From: an uncultured Oscillospiraceae bacterium
Lineage (GTDB): Bacteria > Bacillota > Clostridia > Oscillospirales > Oscillospiraceae
DNA: 28,884 nucleotides
NCBI GenBank assembly: GCA_934668605.1
Contig: CAKUNY010000004.1
Coordinates: forward strand, 1 to 28,884
Direction of reading: 5' to 3'
In this document: positions 6,069 through 12,733 of the stretch, in pieces
Position numbering within the stretch: position 1 is the first letter of the stretch
How the letters are laid out: each line of letters starts with the position of its first letter
Program-made: the position numbers and the translations under genes
Notes under the pieces: model-generated
What the model saw: the letters and a program-made list of their open reading frames with translations, nothing else
Database searches by the model: none
What the model was told of the DNA's origin: nothing

Positions 6069-7894
6069 GCGGCTTTTTTAAGGGCTTTTTGTCCCGCGAG
6101 ATCGTGTCGATCTGCGTCATGCTGGCCGTTCTGCTGGCGCGGTGGCTGCTGCAAAAAGCGCCGAAGCGGCTGATGGTTCTATTGTGGGCGGTCGTCTGCT
6201 TTCGCCTCTTGTGCCCCGTATCGATCGACGCGCCCGTCTCCCTCGTGCCGAAGGCGGCGGAGCAGGCGGCAAGCGCGGTGGAAGCGCTCCCGGAGAGCAC
6301 GGAGCTTTCCGATCTGGCGCGGGAATATCGCTCCACCCATTTTCTCAATCACAACAACAGCGCCTATTCCGCGCAGCAGTGGGGGCGTCTCGCGCTCGAG
6401 CTTGCGCCCTATGTGTGGCTTTTCGGCATGGCTGCGCTGGTGCTTTCGCAGACAATCAAGCTGCTTCGCCTGCGAAAAACGCTTCGCGGTGCGCGGGAAA
6501 TATCGCCCGGCGTTTTTGTCTCCGAAAAGGTCACCTGCGCGTTCGTCCTCGGCCTGTTCTGCCCGAATATTTACCTTCCGGCAGGGCTGCTTGATCTTGA
6601 GCAGCGCTATGTGCTGCTGCATGAGCGGACGCATATCCGGCGGCTTGACCACGTGTGGAAGCTGCTGGCGCTTTTGTGCCTGTGCCTGCACTGGTTCGAC
6701 CCCGTCGTCTGGCTGTGCTGGGGGCTTTTCGGAAGAGATCTGGAGCTCGCGTGCGACGAGGCCTCGACGATGGCGCTTTCCAATCCGGAGCGGTGCGACT
6801 ATGCCGAGACGCTCCTGCGTCTTTCGGGCGACAATCCGGCCTTTCCCCTGCCCGCGTTCAGTCAGCCCGAACCAGAAAAACGCATCCGCCGGATTTTAAG
6901 CTGGAAGCGCCCCGCAAGAATCGTCTGCGCGCTGGCGCTGGTTCTGATTTTGCTGCTCGGCACGGGTCTGGCGGTCAACCCATACGTAAAAGAGAGCATC
7001 TTTGACCGGCGCTACGCCGTCTCACAGCTTCTATACAGCTCCCCGCAGTTCGATTCCGCCTATCAGGGCGATTATCTCAGCTTCGCGCTTTCCGATGATC
7101 ACACGCTCTACGCGCGCATCGCCGGCGGCTCCTTCCTCGAATGCGGCGAGCTGCGCAAAATTACGCTTCCCGACTGGTATCTGCGCGATTTATTCTACGA
7201 CGGCTGGGTCGACGACGCGCTTTTAAAGGCACTTTCCGGGGCGCAGGCCGTCTGGCTCACGCAGCGCATGGAGGATACCTACCCGTTTTATCTCGTCTTG
7301 CAGACCGGGAAGACGGTCTATCTCGCCGTGGGGTACGGCAAATGGGACACAAATCTTGCCGGGATCCGGTGGCTGTTTGAGCTCACGCGCAACGAGCAGC
7401 CGACTTCCTCGGAAGCTTTGCAAAGCATCCTGCGCGAGACGATGGGCAGCTTTGACGAGGGTACGCCGCTTCTCATTACCTCCCGCTATGAATCCGATAC
7501 CCTCCCCGGCGTCCTAATCGCCCGCTTTACCGCCACGCGCAGCGGGACAGAGATCATTGGAATCGCGGTTTTTGAGAACGAGGGAAGCCTCTTCGGTCCC
7601 ACGCTCTGCAAGGTCAGCGGCATGGAAACCGGCGCGCACGACTTCTTTTCCCAGACCATCACGCTCCATCCGCATTCCAAGCCCTTCTCCGTCGTCCTTG
7701 CCTCCGACCGGGAAGATCTCTACGAGGTTCGCGCAAGCTGGGACGGCATGTCCCAGCGCAAATACGTCACGTACCACCAGAACGTTCTGGTCGTCTTCGA
7801 GTGGCCGGAGAAATTCTCCGGTGTGCAATATGACGGTACCAACCCCGACATCCGCTTCTACAATCACGAAGGTGTCGAGCTTCCGCGCGAATGA
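6065..7894 (+). CDS. BlaR1-like M56 membrane metallopeptidase with unusual sensor domain
   Basis: The protein has 609 residues. Membrane helices lie at about 12-29, 36-52, 112-135 and 285-303. The cytoplasmic zinc-peptidase region carries HERTH (186-190), a match to HExxH, followed by ELACDE (227-232). The family relays an external signal to cleavage of its BlaI partner. The outer domain (about 305-609) does not show a penicillin-binding S-x-x-K/S-x-N/K-T-G set by eye, so this is probably not a beta-lactam sensor; it is rich in beta-strand-like segments and its ligand is unknown. The gene overlaps the repressor gene by four bases. No beta-lactamase or other target gene is adjacent, so the target may lie elsewhere or the pair may only control itself. 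Confidence 0.85.
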   Translation: MSGFFKGFLSREIVSICVMLAVLLARWLLQKAPKRLMVLLWAVVCFRLLCPVSIDAPVSLVPKAAEQAASAVEALPESTELSDLAREYRSTHFLNHNNSAYSAQQWGRLALELAPYVWLFGMAALVLSQTIKLLRLRKTLRGAREISPGVFVSEKVTCAFVLGLFCPNIYLPAGLLDLEQRYVLLHERTHIRRLDHVWKLLALLCLCLHWFDPVVWLCWGLFGRDLELACDEASTMALSNPERCDYAETLLRLSGDNPAFPLPAFSQPEPEKRIRRILSWKRPARIVCALALVLILLLGTGLAVNPYVKESIFDRRYAVSQLLYSSPQFDSAYQGDYLSFALSDDHTLYARIAGGSFLECGELRKITLPDWYLRDLFYDGWVDDALLKALSGAQAVWLTQRMEDTYPFYLVLQTGKTVYLAVGYGKWDTNLAGIRWLFELTRNEQPTSSEALQSILRETMGSFDEGTPLLITSRYESDTLPGVLIARFTATRSGTEIIGIAVFENEGSLFGPTLCKVSGMETGAHDFFSQTITLHPHSKPFSVVLASDREDLYEVRASWDGMSQRKYVTYHQNVLVVFEWPEKFSGVQYDGTNPDIRFYNHEGVELPRE

Positions 7895-7904
7895 CGCAAA
7901 ATTT

Positions 7905-7947
7905 CCCCGCCCGTTTTGTCGCATTTAACAAAGCGGGCGGGGATTTT
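7905..7947 (+). terminator. Terminator-like hairpin after the M56 peptidase gene
   Basis: CCCCGCCCG (7905-7913) pairs perfectly with CGGGCGGGG (7934-7942) and is followed by ATTTT. The loop is long (20 nt) and contains one of the Pho-type half-sites, so the terminator and the phosphate control region overlap. Confidence 0.6.
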
Positions 7948-8029
7948 ACGTGATTTAACAATTCGCCGCAACATTTGACATGGATTTTACAATCGACGGG
8001 ACGCAGATTTTACGAAGCGGCGCTATGAT
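7924..8029 (+). promoter_or_regulatory. Array of six phased Pho-type half-sites plus -10 of symporter copy 2
   Basis: TTTAACA (7924-7930), TTTTACG (7944-7950), TTTAACA (7954-7960), TTTGACA (7974-7980), TTTTACA (7985-7991) and TTTTACG (8008-8014) all point the same way. Distances between their ends are 20, 10, 20, 11 and 23 bp, close to multiples of a helical turn. A -10-like TATGAT (8024-8029) follows the last one after 9 bp, the same arrangement as before symporter copy 1. This is the layout of a strong PhoP-activated promoter. Confidence 0.75.
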
Positions 8030-8078
8030 ACCTTCTGTAAATAGAAAATCAAGGATTTGTAAGAGGAAGGTATCGTAC

Positions 8079-9830
8079 ATGAGTTTATTTGACGTTCTGA
8101 ATTTGATCGGCGGCCTGAGCCTGTTTTTATTCGGTATGCACGTGATGGGCGCGGCGCTCGAAAAGCGCGCGGGCGGGCAGCTCAAGGCGCTGCTCGGGAA
8201 ATTGACCGGAAGCAAGCTCGCAGGCTTTCTGACAGGTCTCGGCGTGACGGCTGTCATTCAGTCGTCGTCTGCCACAACGGTCATGGTCGTCGGCTTTGTA
8301 AACTCGGGGCTCATGACGCTCCGGCAGGCCATCCACGTGATCATGGGCGCAAACGTCGGCACGACAGTCACGGCGTGGCTTTTAAGCCTTGCCGGTCTTG
8401 ACGGCTCGAGCCTTTTCATTCAGCTCCTGAAGCCCTCGTCGTTTACCCCGGTGCTCGCGCTCATCGGCATCATCCTCATCATGGCCGGAAAAGAGCGGCA
8501 GAAGGACACGGGCTCGATTCTCCTTGGCTTTGCCGTTCTGATGTACGGCATGGAGGCGATGTCGGGCGCGGTGGCTCCGCTTCGTTCGAGCGAGAGCTTC
8601 CGGAATCTCCTGCTTCTGTTCTCGAACCCGATTCTGGGCGTCCTCGCGGGCGCGGTGTTTACGGCGATCATCCAGTCGTCTTCCGCCTCCGTCGGCGTTT
8701 TGCAGGCTCTGGCCAGCACGGGCGCGATCACAATGGCCTCGGCCATCCCCATCATCATGGGTCAGAACATCGGCACGTGCGTGACCGCGATGCTCTCTTC
8801 CATCGGCGCGAACACGAACGCAAAGCGCGCCGCCGTTGTGCACTTGAGCTTCAATATCATCGGCACGGCGGTGATGCTCACCGTCTTCTGCGTCGTGCGC
8901 GCGATGCTCCAGCCGACGTTCTTGTCCCTTCCGGCTACGGCGGCGACCATCGCCGTTGCGCATTCGCTGTTTAACATCGCCTGCACGGCCATTCTCATGC
9001 CCGCAAGCGGACTTTTGGAGAAGCTCTCCATCGCGGTCGTCCTCGACAAAAAGAGCAAGGAACCTGCCGACTCCATGCTCGACGAGCGCTTGATGACGAC
9101 CCCGGCCATCGCTGTAGAGCGCTGCCGCGTTGTGGCGCTTGACATGGCGAAGGAAGCCTCTGAGGCGCTGAACCTCTCGATCACCTCCCTGACATCCTCT
9201 GACCCCGCGCTGGGAGAGCACATTCGCAATCTCGAAGACAGCACCGACCGCTATGAAGACCGGCTCGGCACGTATCTTCTCACCCTCGCCCGCCGCCCCA
9301 TGACGGCAGCCGATTCCGACGAATCGGGAAGACTTCTGCACCTTATCAGCGACTTTGAGCGCATCGCAGACCACGCAGTCAACATTCTCGAGTCCGCCGA
9401 AGAGCTGCACGCGAAGAAGATCACCCTCCCGCCGGACGCGCAGCAGGAGCTCTCCACAATGGAGCGCGCCGTACAGGAAATTATCCAGCTGAGCCTCACC
9501 GCCTTCCAGACAGGCGACCTCACGGCGGCCAGCCGCGTCGAGCCCCTGGAGCAGGTCATTGACACCCTCAAAGATCAGCTCCGCACGCGGCAGATCGCGC
9601 GGCTGCAAAAGGGCGCTTGCAGCTTAGAAACCGGCTTCATCTGGACGGATTTACTGACCAACTTCGAGCGCGTGGCCGACCACTGCTCGAATATCGCAGG
9701 CTGTGTTTTGGAGACGCAGCACCGGAGCCTCGATCTTCACGAATACCTCGACGGCATCAAGCAGAGCGCGCCCGAGTTCCGCCGGGAATACGAGGCCTAC
9801 AGCCGCAAATATGCGCTGATCTCCGCCTGA
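8079..9830 (+). CDS. Na+/phosphate symporter with C-terminal PhoU-like domain (copy 2)
   Basis: The protein has 583 residues and is a paralogue of the product of 1197-2957. Both membrane repeats carry the QSSSA substrate/sodium motif (199-203 and 61-65). The C-terminal half (about 345-575) is the helical PhoU-like region with DRYEDRLGTYLL, SDFERIADHAVN and NFERVADHCSN. It imports phosphate at the cytoplasmic membrane. An open frame extends 99 bases upstream, but that stretch holds the Pho half-sites and the -10 box. The ATG at 8079 has AGGAAGG 8 bp before it and gives an N-terminus matching the paralogue, so it was chosen. The gene stands alone between two terminators. Confidence 0.92.
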   Translation: MSLFDVLNLIGGLSLFLFGMHVMGAALEKRAGGQLKALLGKLTGSKLAGFLTGLGVTAVIQSSSATTVMVVGFVNSGLMTLRQAIHVIMGANVGTTVTAWLLSLAGLDGSSLFIQLLKPSSFTPVLALIGIILIMAGKERQKDTGSILLGFAVLMYGMEAMSGAVAPLRSSESFRNLLLLFSNPILGVLAGAVFTAIIQSSSASVGVLQALASTGAITMASAIPIIMGQNIGTCVTAMLSSIGANTNAKRAAVVHLSFNIIGTAVMLTVFCVVRAMLQPTFLSLPATAATIAVAHSLFNIACTAILMPASGLLEKLSIAVVLDKKSKEPADSMLDERLMTTPAIAVERCRVVALDMAKEASEALNLSITSLTSSDPALGEHIRNLEDSTDRYEDRLGTYLLTLARRPMTAADSDESGRLLHLISDFERIADHAVNILESAEELHAKKITLPPDAQQELSTMERAVQEIIQLSLTAFQTGDLTAASRVEPLEQVIDTLKDQLRTRQIARLQKGACSLETGFIWTDLLTNFERVADHCSNIAGCVLETQHRSLDLHEYLDGIKQSAPEFRREYEAYSRKYALISA

Positions 9831-9835
9831 GACAC

Positions 9836-9872
9836 AAAATCCCCGCAATCGGGTTCGATTGCGGGGATTTTT
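9836..9872. terminator. Bidirectional intrinsic terminator between convergent genes
   Basis: CCCCGCAATC (9841-9850) pairs with GATTGCGGGG (9857-9866), with a 6-nt loop. It is flanked by AAAAT and ATTTTT, so it serves the symporter on the plus strand and trxA on the minus strand. Confidence 0.9.
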
Positions 9873-9873
9873 A

Positions 9874-10185
9874 TTACTTGAGAAGCTGTTCGATTTCTTC
9901 CTTCGGGCGGTAGCCGACAGACGTTGCCTTGATCTCGCCGTTCTGGAACACCATCACCGTCGGGATGCTGCTCACGCCGTATTCCAGCGCCAGCTCCCGC
10001 TCATCGTCAACGTTCACCTTGCCGACCTTGACCTTGCCAGCGTACTCGTTTGCGATCTCCTCGATCACGGGCGCAAGCATCCGGCACGGGCCGCACCACG
10101 TCGCCCAGAAATCTACGAGCACGGGCTCCTTGGCCAGCAGCACTTCCTGTTCAAAATTTTGCCCTGTAATGGTCAGTTCTTCCAT
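9874..10185 (-). CDS. trxA: Thioredoxin
   Basis: The protein has 103 residues with the redox motif WCGPC (W30, C31, C34) and the cis-proline at P75 in SSIPTVMVF, a standard thioredoxin. It reduces protein disulfides in the cytoplasm. It follows the ferredoxin-thioredoxin reductase-like gene by only 6 bp, and its ribosome site AAAGGA overlaps the end of that gene. The two therefore form an operon in which the upstream product could reduce this thioredoxin using ferredoxin electrons. Confidence 0.95.
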   Translation of the reverse strand: MEELTITGQNFEQEVLLAKEPVLVDFWATWCGPCRMLAPVIEEIANEYAGKVKVGKVNVDDERELALEYGVSSIPTVMVFQNGEIKATSVGYRPKEEIEQLLK

Positions 10186-10191
10186 TGTATT

Positions 10192-10398
10192 TCATCCTTT
10201 CTCGCGTGATTTATAGTACAGCATGCAGTGGCAGAAGCCCTCAAAGTCAGGATCATCGATCTGCTCGCGGAACTCCCTGCACATGCACCGGTTGTCCTCC
10301 GTCCGTTCAAGTCTGCACGGACAGTAGCCTCCGGTCTTCTTCAGACCTTCCCGGATCGCCCGCACAACCTCCTTGTCCGGATTGAGTGTCACCGCCAT
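10192..10398 (-). CDS. Ferredoxin-thioredoxin reductase catalytic subunit-like protein
   Basis: The small protein has 68 residues and three Cys-x-Cys pairs: CPC (26-28), CMC (38-40) and CHC (56-58), in the context YCPCRLE, NRCMCREFRE and GFCHCMLYY. This is the signature of the catalytic chain of ferredoxin:thioredoxin reductase, which holds a [4Fe-4S] cluster next to a redox-active disulfide. The frame is open further upstream, but AAAGGAGG precedes the ATG at 10398, which also gives the family-like N-terminus. It is co-transcribed with trxA. The variable (alpha) subunit of the plant-type enzyme is not in the window, as is usual in anaerobic bacteria. Confidence 0.88.
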   Translation of the reverse strand: MAVTLNPDKEVVRAIREGLKKTGGYCPCRLERTEDNRCMCREFREQIDDPDFEGFCHCMLYYKSREKG

Positions 10399-10428
10399 CT
10401 CGCCGCCTCCTTTGTCTTTGTTTCTTGT

Positions 10429-10437
10429 ATTATACCA
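10429..10437 (-). promoter_or_regulatory. Extended -10 promoter of the ftr-trxA operon
   Basis: The minus strand reads TGGTATAAT, a perfect -10 (10429-10434) with the TGn extension. No convincing -35 is present at 17 bp, which fits an extended -10 promoter. The leader to the ATG at 10398 is about 25 nt. Confidence 0.65.
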
Positions 10438-10460
10438 TACTTTCAAAAAAATAGCCACCC

Positions 10461-10504
10461 CAACAAAAACGCACGAAGAGCATCCAGCTCCCCGTGCGTT
10501 TTCC
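10461..10504 (-). terminator. Terminator after the XRE gene; first copy of a 40-bp repeat
   Basis: AAAACGCACG (10466-10475) pairs with CGTGCGTTTT (10493-10502), with an inner GAGC/GCTC stem around ATCCA. On the minus strand the hairpin is followed by a run of T. The 40 bases 10465-10504 recur without change at 11942-11981, loop included. Confidence 0.8.
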
Positions 10505-10538
10505 TTTTTTCACGATGTGTTTTCAGGTGAAGCCCTCG

Positions 10539-10853
10539 CTATTTCTGCGAAATGTCCCTGACAATTTGCAGCACATGTTCAGACTGCTCCGGGCTCAAGC
10601 GCTCCAATTCTCGCAGAAGCTCTTTGGACTTTTGCGGCGCGCCTGCGTCAACATTAAAAAACTCCTGCGGCGTGATGTTCAAATACTCGCAGATATAGAA
10701 AAAGCCCGTCATGGACGGCAGCGTTCGTCTGTTTTCAATCTTATTGATATAGCTCTCGCTCTGTCCGAGCGAAAGACTCATATCGCGCGCAGATACGCCC
10801 TTCTGCATCCGAAGTTCTGCAACGCGCTGATAAAACCATTCTAGATAATCCAC
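10539..10853 (-). CDS. XRE-family helix-turn-helix regulator
   Basis: The protein has 104 residues. Residues about 10-65 form a Cro/C1-type helix-turn-helix (VAELRMQKGVSARDMSLSLGQ, then SESYINKIENRRTLPS, as in SinR-like regulators), followed by a helical tail (about 75-104). The start is GTG at 10853, with AGGTGA a few bases upstream. It is divergent from the zinc-ribbon/CFI-box gene at 11003 with about 150 bp between them, so it may control that gene and itself. The target and signal are unknown. The family is also common in phage and mobile elements, but nothing else here points to a prophage. Confidence 0.85.
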   Translation of the reverse strand: MDYLEWFYQRVAELRMQKGVSARDMSLSLGQSESYINKIENRRTLPSMTGFFYICEYLNITPQEFFNVDAGAPQKSKELLRELERLSPEQSEHVLQIVRDISQK

Positions 10854-10926
10854 ACAATCACCTCGCCGTACATATAGTATAATTCCCGGTGTTGCAATTT
10901 ATGTGGATTGTATAGATATGTTTTTG

Positions 10927-10955
10927 TTGACGTATGGAATATTGGGATATATAAT
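10927..10955 (+). promoter_or_regulatory. Promoter of the zinc-ribbon/CFI-box gene
   Basis: A -35 TTGACG (10927-10932) and a perfect -10 TATAAT (10950-10955) are spaced by 17 bp. Transcription would start near 10962, giving a leader of about 40 nt. Confidence 0.8.
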
Positions 10956-11002
10956 GGAGTTTGTCAGAGAATTACAGGATAGATTTAGAAGGAGGAAACC
11001 AC

Positions 11003-11923
11003 ATGAAAGCACTGGTTTGTGAAATGTGCGGCAGTCAGGATCTCGTCAAAACAGACGGCATGTTCATCTGTCAGAACTGCGGCACAAAATACACCGTCGA
11101 AGAAGCCAAAAAAATGATGGTGGAGGGTACGGTTCAGATTGATAACTCCGCGTTTGTCGAAAAGTATCTCGCGAACGCCCGTCGCGCAAGAACCAAGGGT
11201 GACTGGGCAGAGGTTGAAAAGTACTATAATCTGGTTGAGCAGAACGCTCCGGAGAATATTGAGGCAATATTCTACAGCGCCTACGGGAAGCTTCGAACAA
11301 CGCTCCTGGACGATTTTTCGGCAAAATGGGATAACGACATTGAAGTTGTCAAAAAGTCTATCTCCGTTCTGGATGATTACTTCGATATGGAACATGAGCC
11401 TGAGCAAAGGCAAGTCATCATCGACGCAATGCATGATATTTTAATCCTGACAGACGTTCGCGAAAACAATATTATTGTCGGGAAAGCAAATACAAATTGG
11501 GGCGATGTCGCCAAAACCGGAATCAAGAATCGCATTGTCCGGTTATATCCGCAGATGAATGAAACAATCGATCATATCATTCTGAAATATAAAGAGCGCG
11601 GACTCGATTACACCTACTTGAACGAGATCAAAGATAAAATTGGCCGGGCACCGCAGGGCTGCTATGTCGCGACCTGTGTCTATGGTTCTTATGACTGCCC
11701 GCAGGTCTGGACGCTGCGCCGCTTCCGCGACTACACCCTGGCCGAAACCTGGTATGGCCGTGCCTTTATCCACACCTATTACGCCATCAGCCCCACACTC
11801 GTCCAATGGTTTGGCCACACCAAGTGGTTCAAAACGCTCTGGAAGGGCAAGCTCGACCATATGGTAAAGCGACTCAACGAACAAGGCTTTGAAAACACGC
11901 CCTACGACGATAAGTCGTGGTAA
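11003..11923 (+). CDS. Zinc-ribbon / TPR-like / CFI-box protein
   Basis: The protein has 306 residues. An N-terminal zinc ribbon holds C6-xx-C9 and C23-xx-C26. A helical TPR-like segment follows (about 50-90, ARRARTKGDWAEVEKYYNLVEQ), then a middle helical region. Near residues 219-275 lies a CFI-box-like domain: GCYVATCVYGSYDCPQVWTL followed by LRRFRDYTL, YGRAF, YY and SP, close to the family pattern CFIATA-YGS...LR-FRD...YY--SP. Function of this domain is unknown. The ATG at 11003 has AAGGAGG upstream; an in-frame TTG further upstream is unlikely. Base composition changes inside the gene: the stretch 11341-11400 is 40% GC and 11701-11760 is 68% GC by count, which suggests a mosaic origin. 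No membrane segment is evident apart from the hydrophobic end of the CFI box. Confidence 0.8.
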   Translation: MKALVCEMCGSQDLVKTDGMFICQNCGTKYTVEEAKKMMVEGTVQIDNSAFVEKYLANARRARTKGDWAEVEKYYNLVEQNAPENIEAIFYSAYGKLRTTLLDDFSAKWDNDIEVVKKSISVLDDYFDMEHEPEQRQVIIDAMHDILILTDVRENNIIVGKANTNWGDVAKTGIKNRIVRLYPQMNETIDHIILKYKERGLDYTYLNEIKDKIGRAPQGCYVATCVYGSYDCPQVWTLRRFRDYTLAETWYGRAFIHTYYAISPTLVQWFGHTKWFKTLWKGKLDHMVKRLNEQGFENTPYDDKSW

Positions 11924-11941
11924 TTCATACGATTCCCAACA

Positions 11942-11981
11942 AAAAACGCACGAAGAGCATCCAGCTCCCCGTGCGTTTTCC
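11942..11981 (-). terminator. Terminator of the DUF4430/SLH operon; second copy of the 40-bp repeat
   Basis: AAAACGCACG (11943-11952) pairs with CGTGCGTTTT (11970-11979), with an inner GAGC/GCTC stem. On the minus strand the hairpin starts a few bases past the lipoprotein stop codon and ends in TTTTTT. It may also stop the plus-strand zinc-ribbon gene, which ends at 11923. The sequence is identical to 10465-10504. Confidence 0.85.
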
Positions 11982-11983
11982 GT

Positions 11984-12733
11984 TTATTCTTCGTACCCCT
12001 GGCTCACGCCGCTTGCTCCGACGTCGCTTCCAAGGTCGCAGGTATACACCCACTCGATCACGTCGCCCGCCTGCACGGCGTACCGGCTGCATCCATAGTT
12101 CGGGAACCAGCCGTTGACCCGGTACATCCAGCCCGAGAGCGCGCCGCAGTCAAACTCATAGAGGTTGCCGATGCCCTCGATGTACGCTGTCTCATACATC
12201 GGCGTGTTCTGGTATTCCATGTGAATGGCGTTGGCCTTCACGGTCGCAAGCAGCACGTCAAACACGTTCTGCCCCGCCGTAAATTCGACCGTCACCGGCG
12301 CGAGGATCCACCCGTCCTCCGGCACCAGCTCGACCTTTTCCGGGTCAAGCTCGTCCAGATGATCCAGAATCGTCGCGCAGCGGATGCTGATCGTACATGT
12401 AAGCGGCGCATCCGTCTGCGCGGGCGCTTCCTGCGCCGGCAGCTCGTCGATCGGCGCGCGCACCTCGGCTTCCTGCGTGATCTCTGTACTTTCCTCCGGA
12501 GTATCCGCTTCGGTCTGCTCTTCGGTGGGCGCGTCAGCCGCTTCTTCCTTCGAAGGCTCCTGCGTATCCGGCGCTTCTTCCTCCGGCTTTTCAGCCTCCT
12601 GCGCGGGTTCTGAAATGGCGGTTTCCTGCGTTGTCTGCTCTTCCGCAGGTTCCGTCTTCGCGCTGCAAGCGCACAGCCCCAGCAGCAGCGCCGCAAGAAC
12701 CAGCGCCAGCGCGCGCCGTCCTAATTTCTTCAT
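11984..12733 (-). CDS. Secreted lipoprotein with a DUF4430 (transcobalamin beta-type) domain
   Basis: The protein has 249 residues: a signal peptide with positive MKKLGRR and hydrophobic core ending in LCAC, where C23 is the probable lipidated cysteine. A Glu/Thr/Pro-rich linker (about 24-110) would span the cell wall. Residues about 112-245 form one DUF4430 domain, with TVEFTAGQNVFDVLLATVKA, then GGxxSGWMY-like CGALSGWMYRVNGWFPN and AGDVIEWVYT. In animal intrinsic factor and transcobalamin the equivalent domain covers one face of bound cobalamin (established knowledge). The ATG abuts the stop codon of the upstream gene with no gap and is preceded by GGGGAGG. It is the last gene of a three-gene operon behind a cobalamin-type riboswitch. 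A corrinoid-binding role is inferred. Confidence 0.85.
   Translation of the reverse strand: MKKLGRRALALVLAALLLGLCACSAKTEPAEEQTTQETAISEPAQEAEKPEEEAPDTQEPSKEEAADAPTEEQTEADTPEESTEITQEAEVRAPIDELPAQEAPAQTDAPLTCTISIRCATILDHLDELDPEKVELVPEDGWILAPVTVEFTAGQNVFDVLLATVKANAIHMEYQNTPMYETAYIEGIGNLYEFDCGALSGWMYRVNGWFPNYGCSRYAVQAGDVIEWVYTCDLGSDVGASGVSQGYEE

Noticed and set aside
5703-7894. Beta-lactam resistance cassette
   Set aside because: Repressor and peptidase are present, but no beta-lactamase or PBP2a gene is adjacent and the sensor domain lacks penicillin-binding motifs.
7980-8078. N-terminal extension of symporter copy 2 by 33 codons
   Set aside because: It overlaps the Pho half-sites and the -10 box; the ATG at 8079 has a ribosome site and matches the paralogue.
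8382-9608. 408-codon minus-strand frame across symporter copy 2
   Set aside because: Low-complexity charged product, no ribosome site, fully covered by a well-supported membrane protein gene.
10185-10853. Prophage or plasmid region suggested by the XRE regulator
   Set aside because: No integrase, structural, replication or attachment features are present; the regulator is single and paired with a cellular-type gene.
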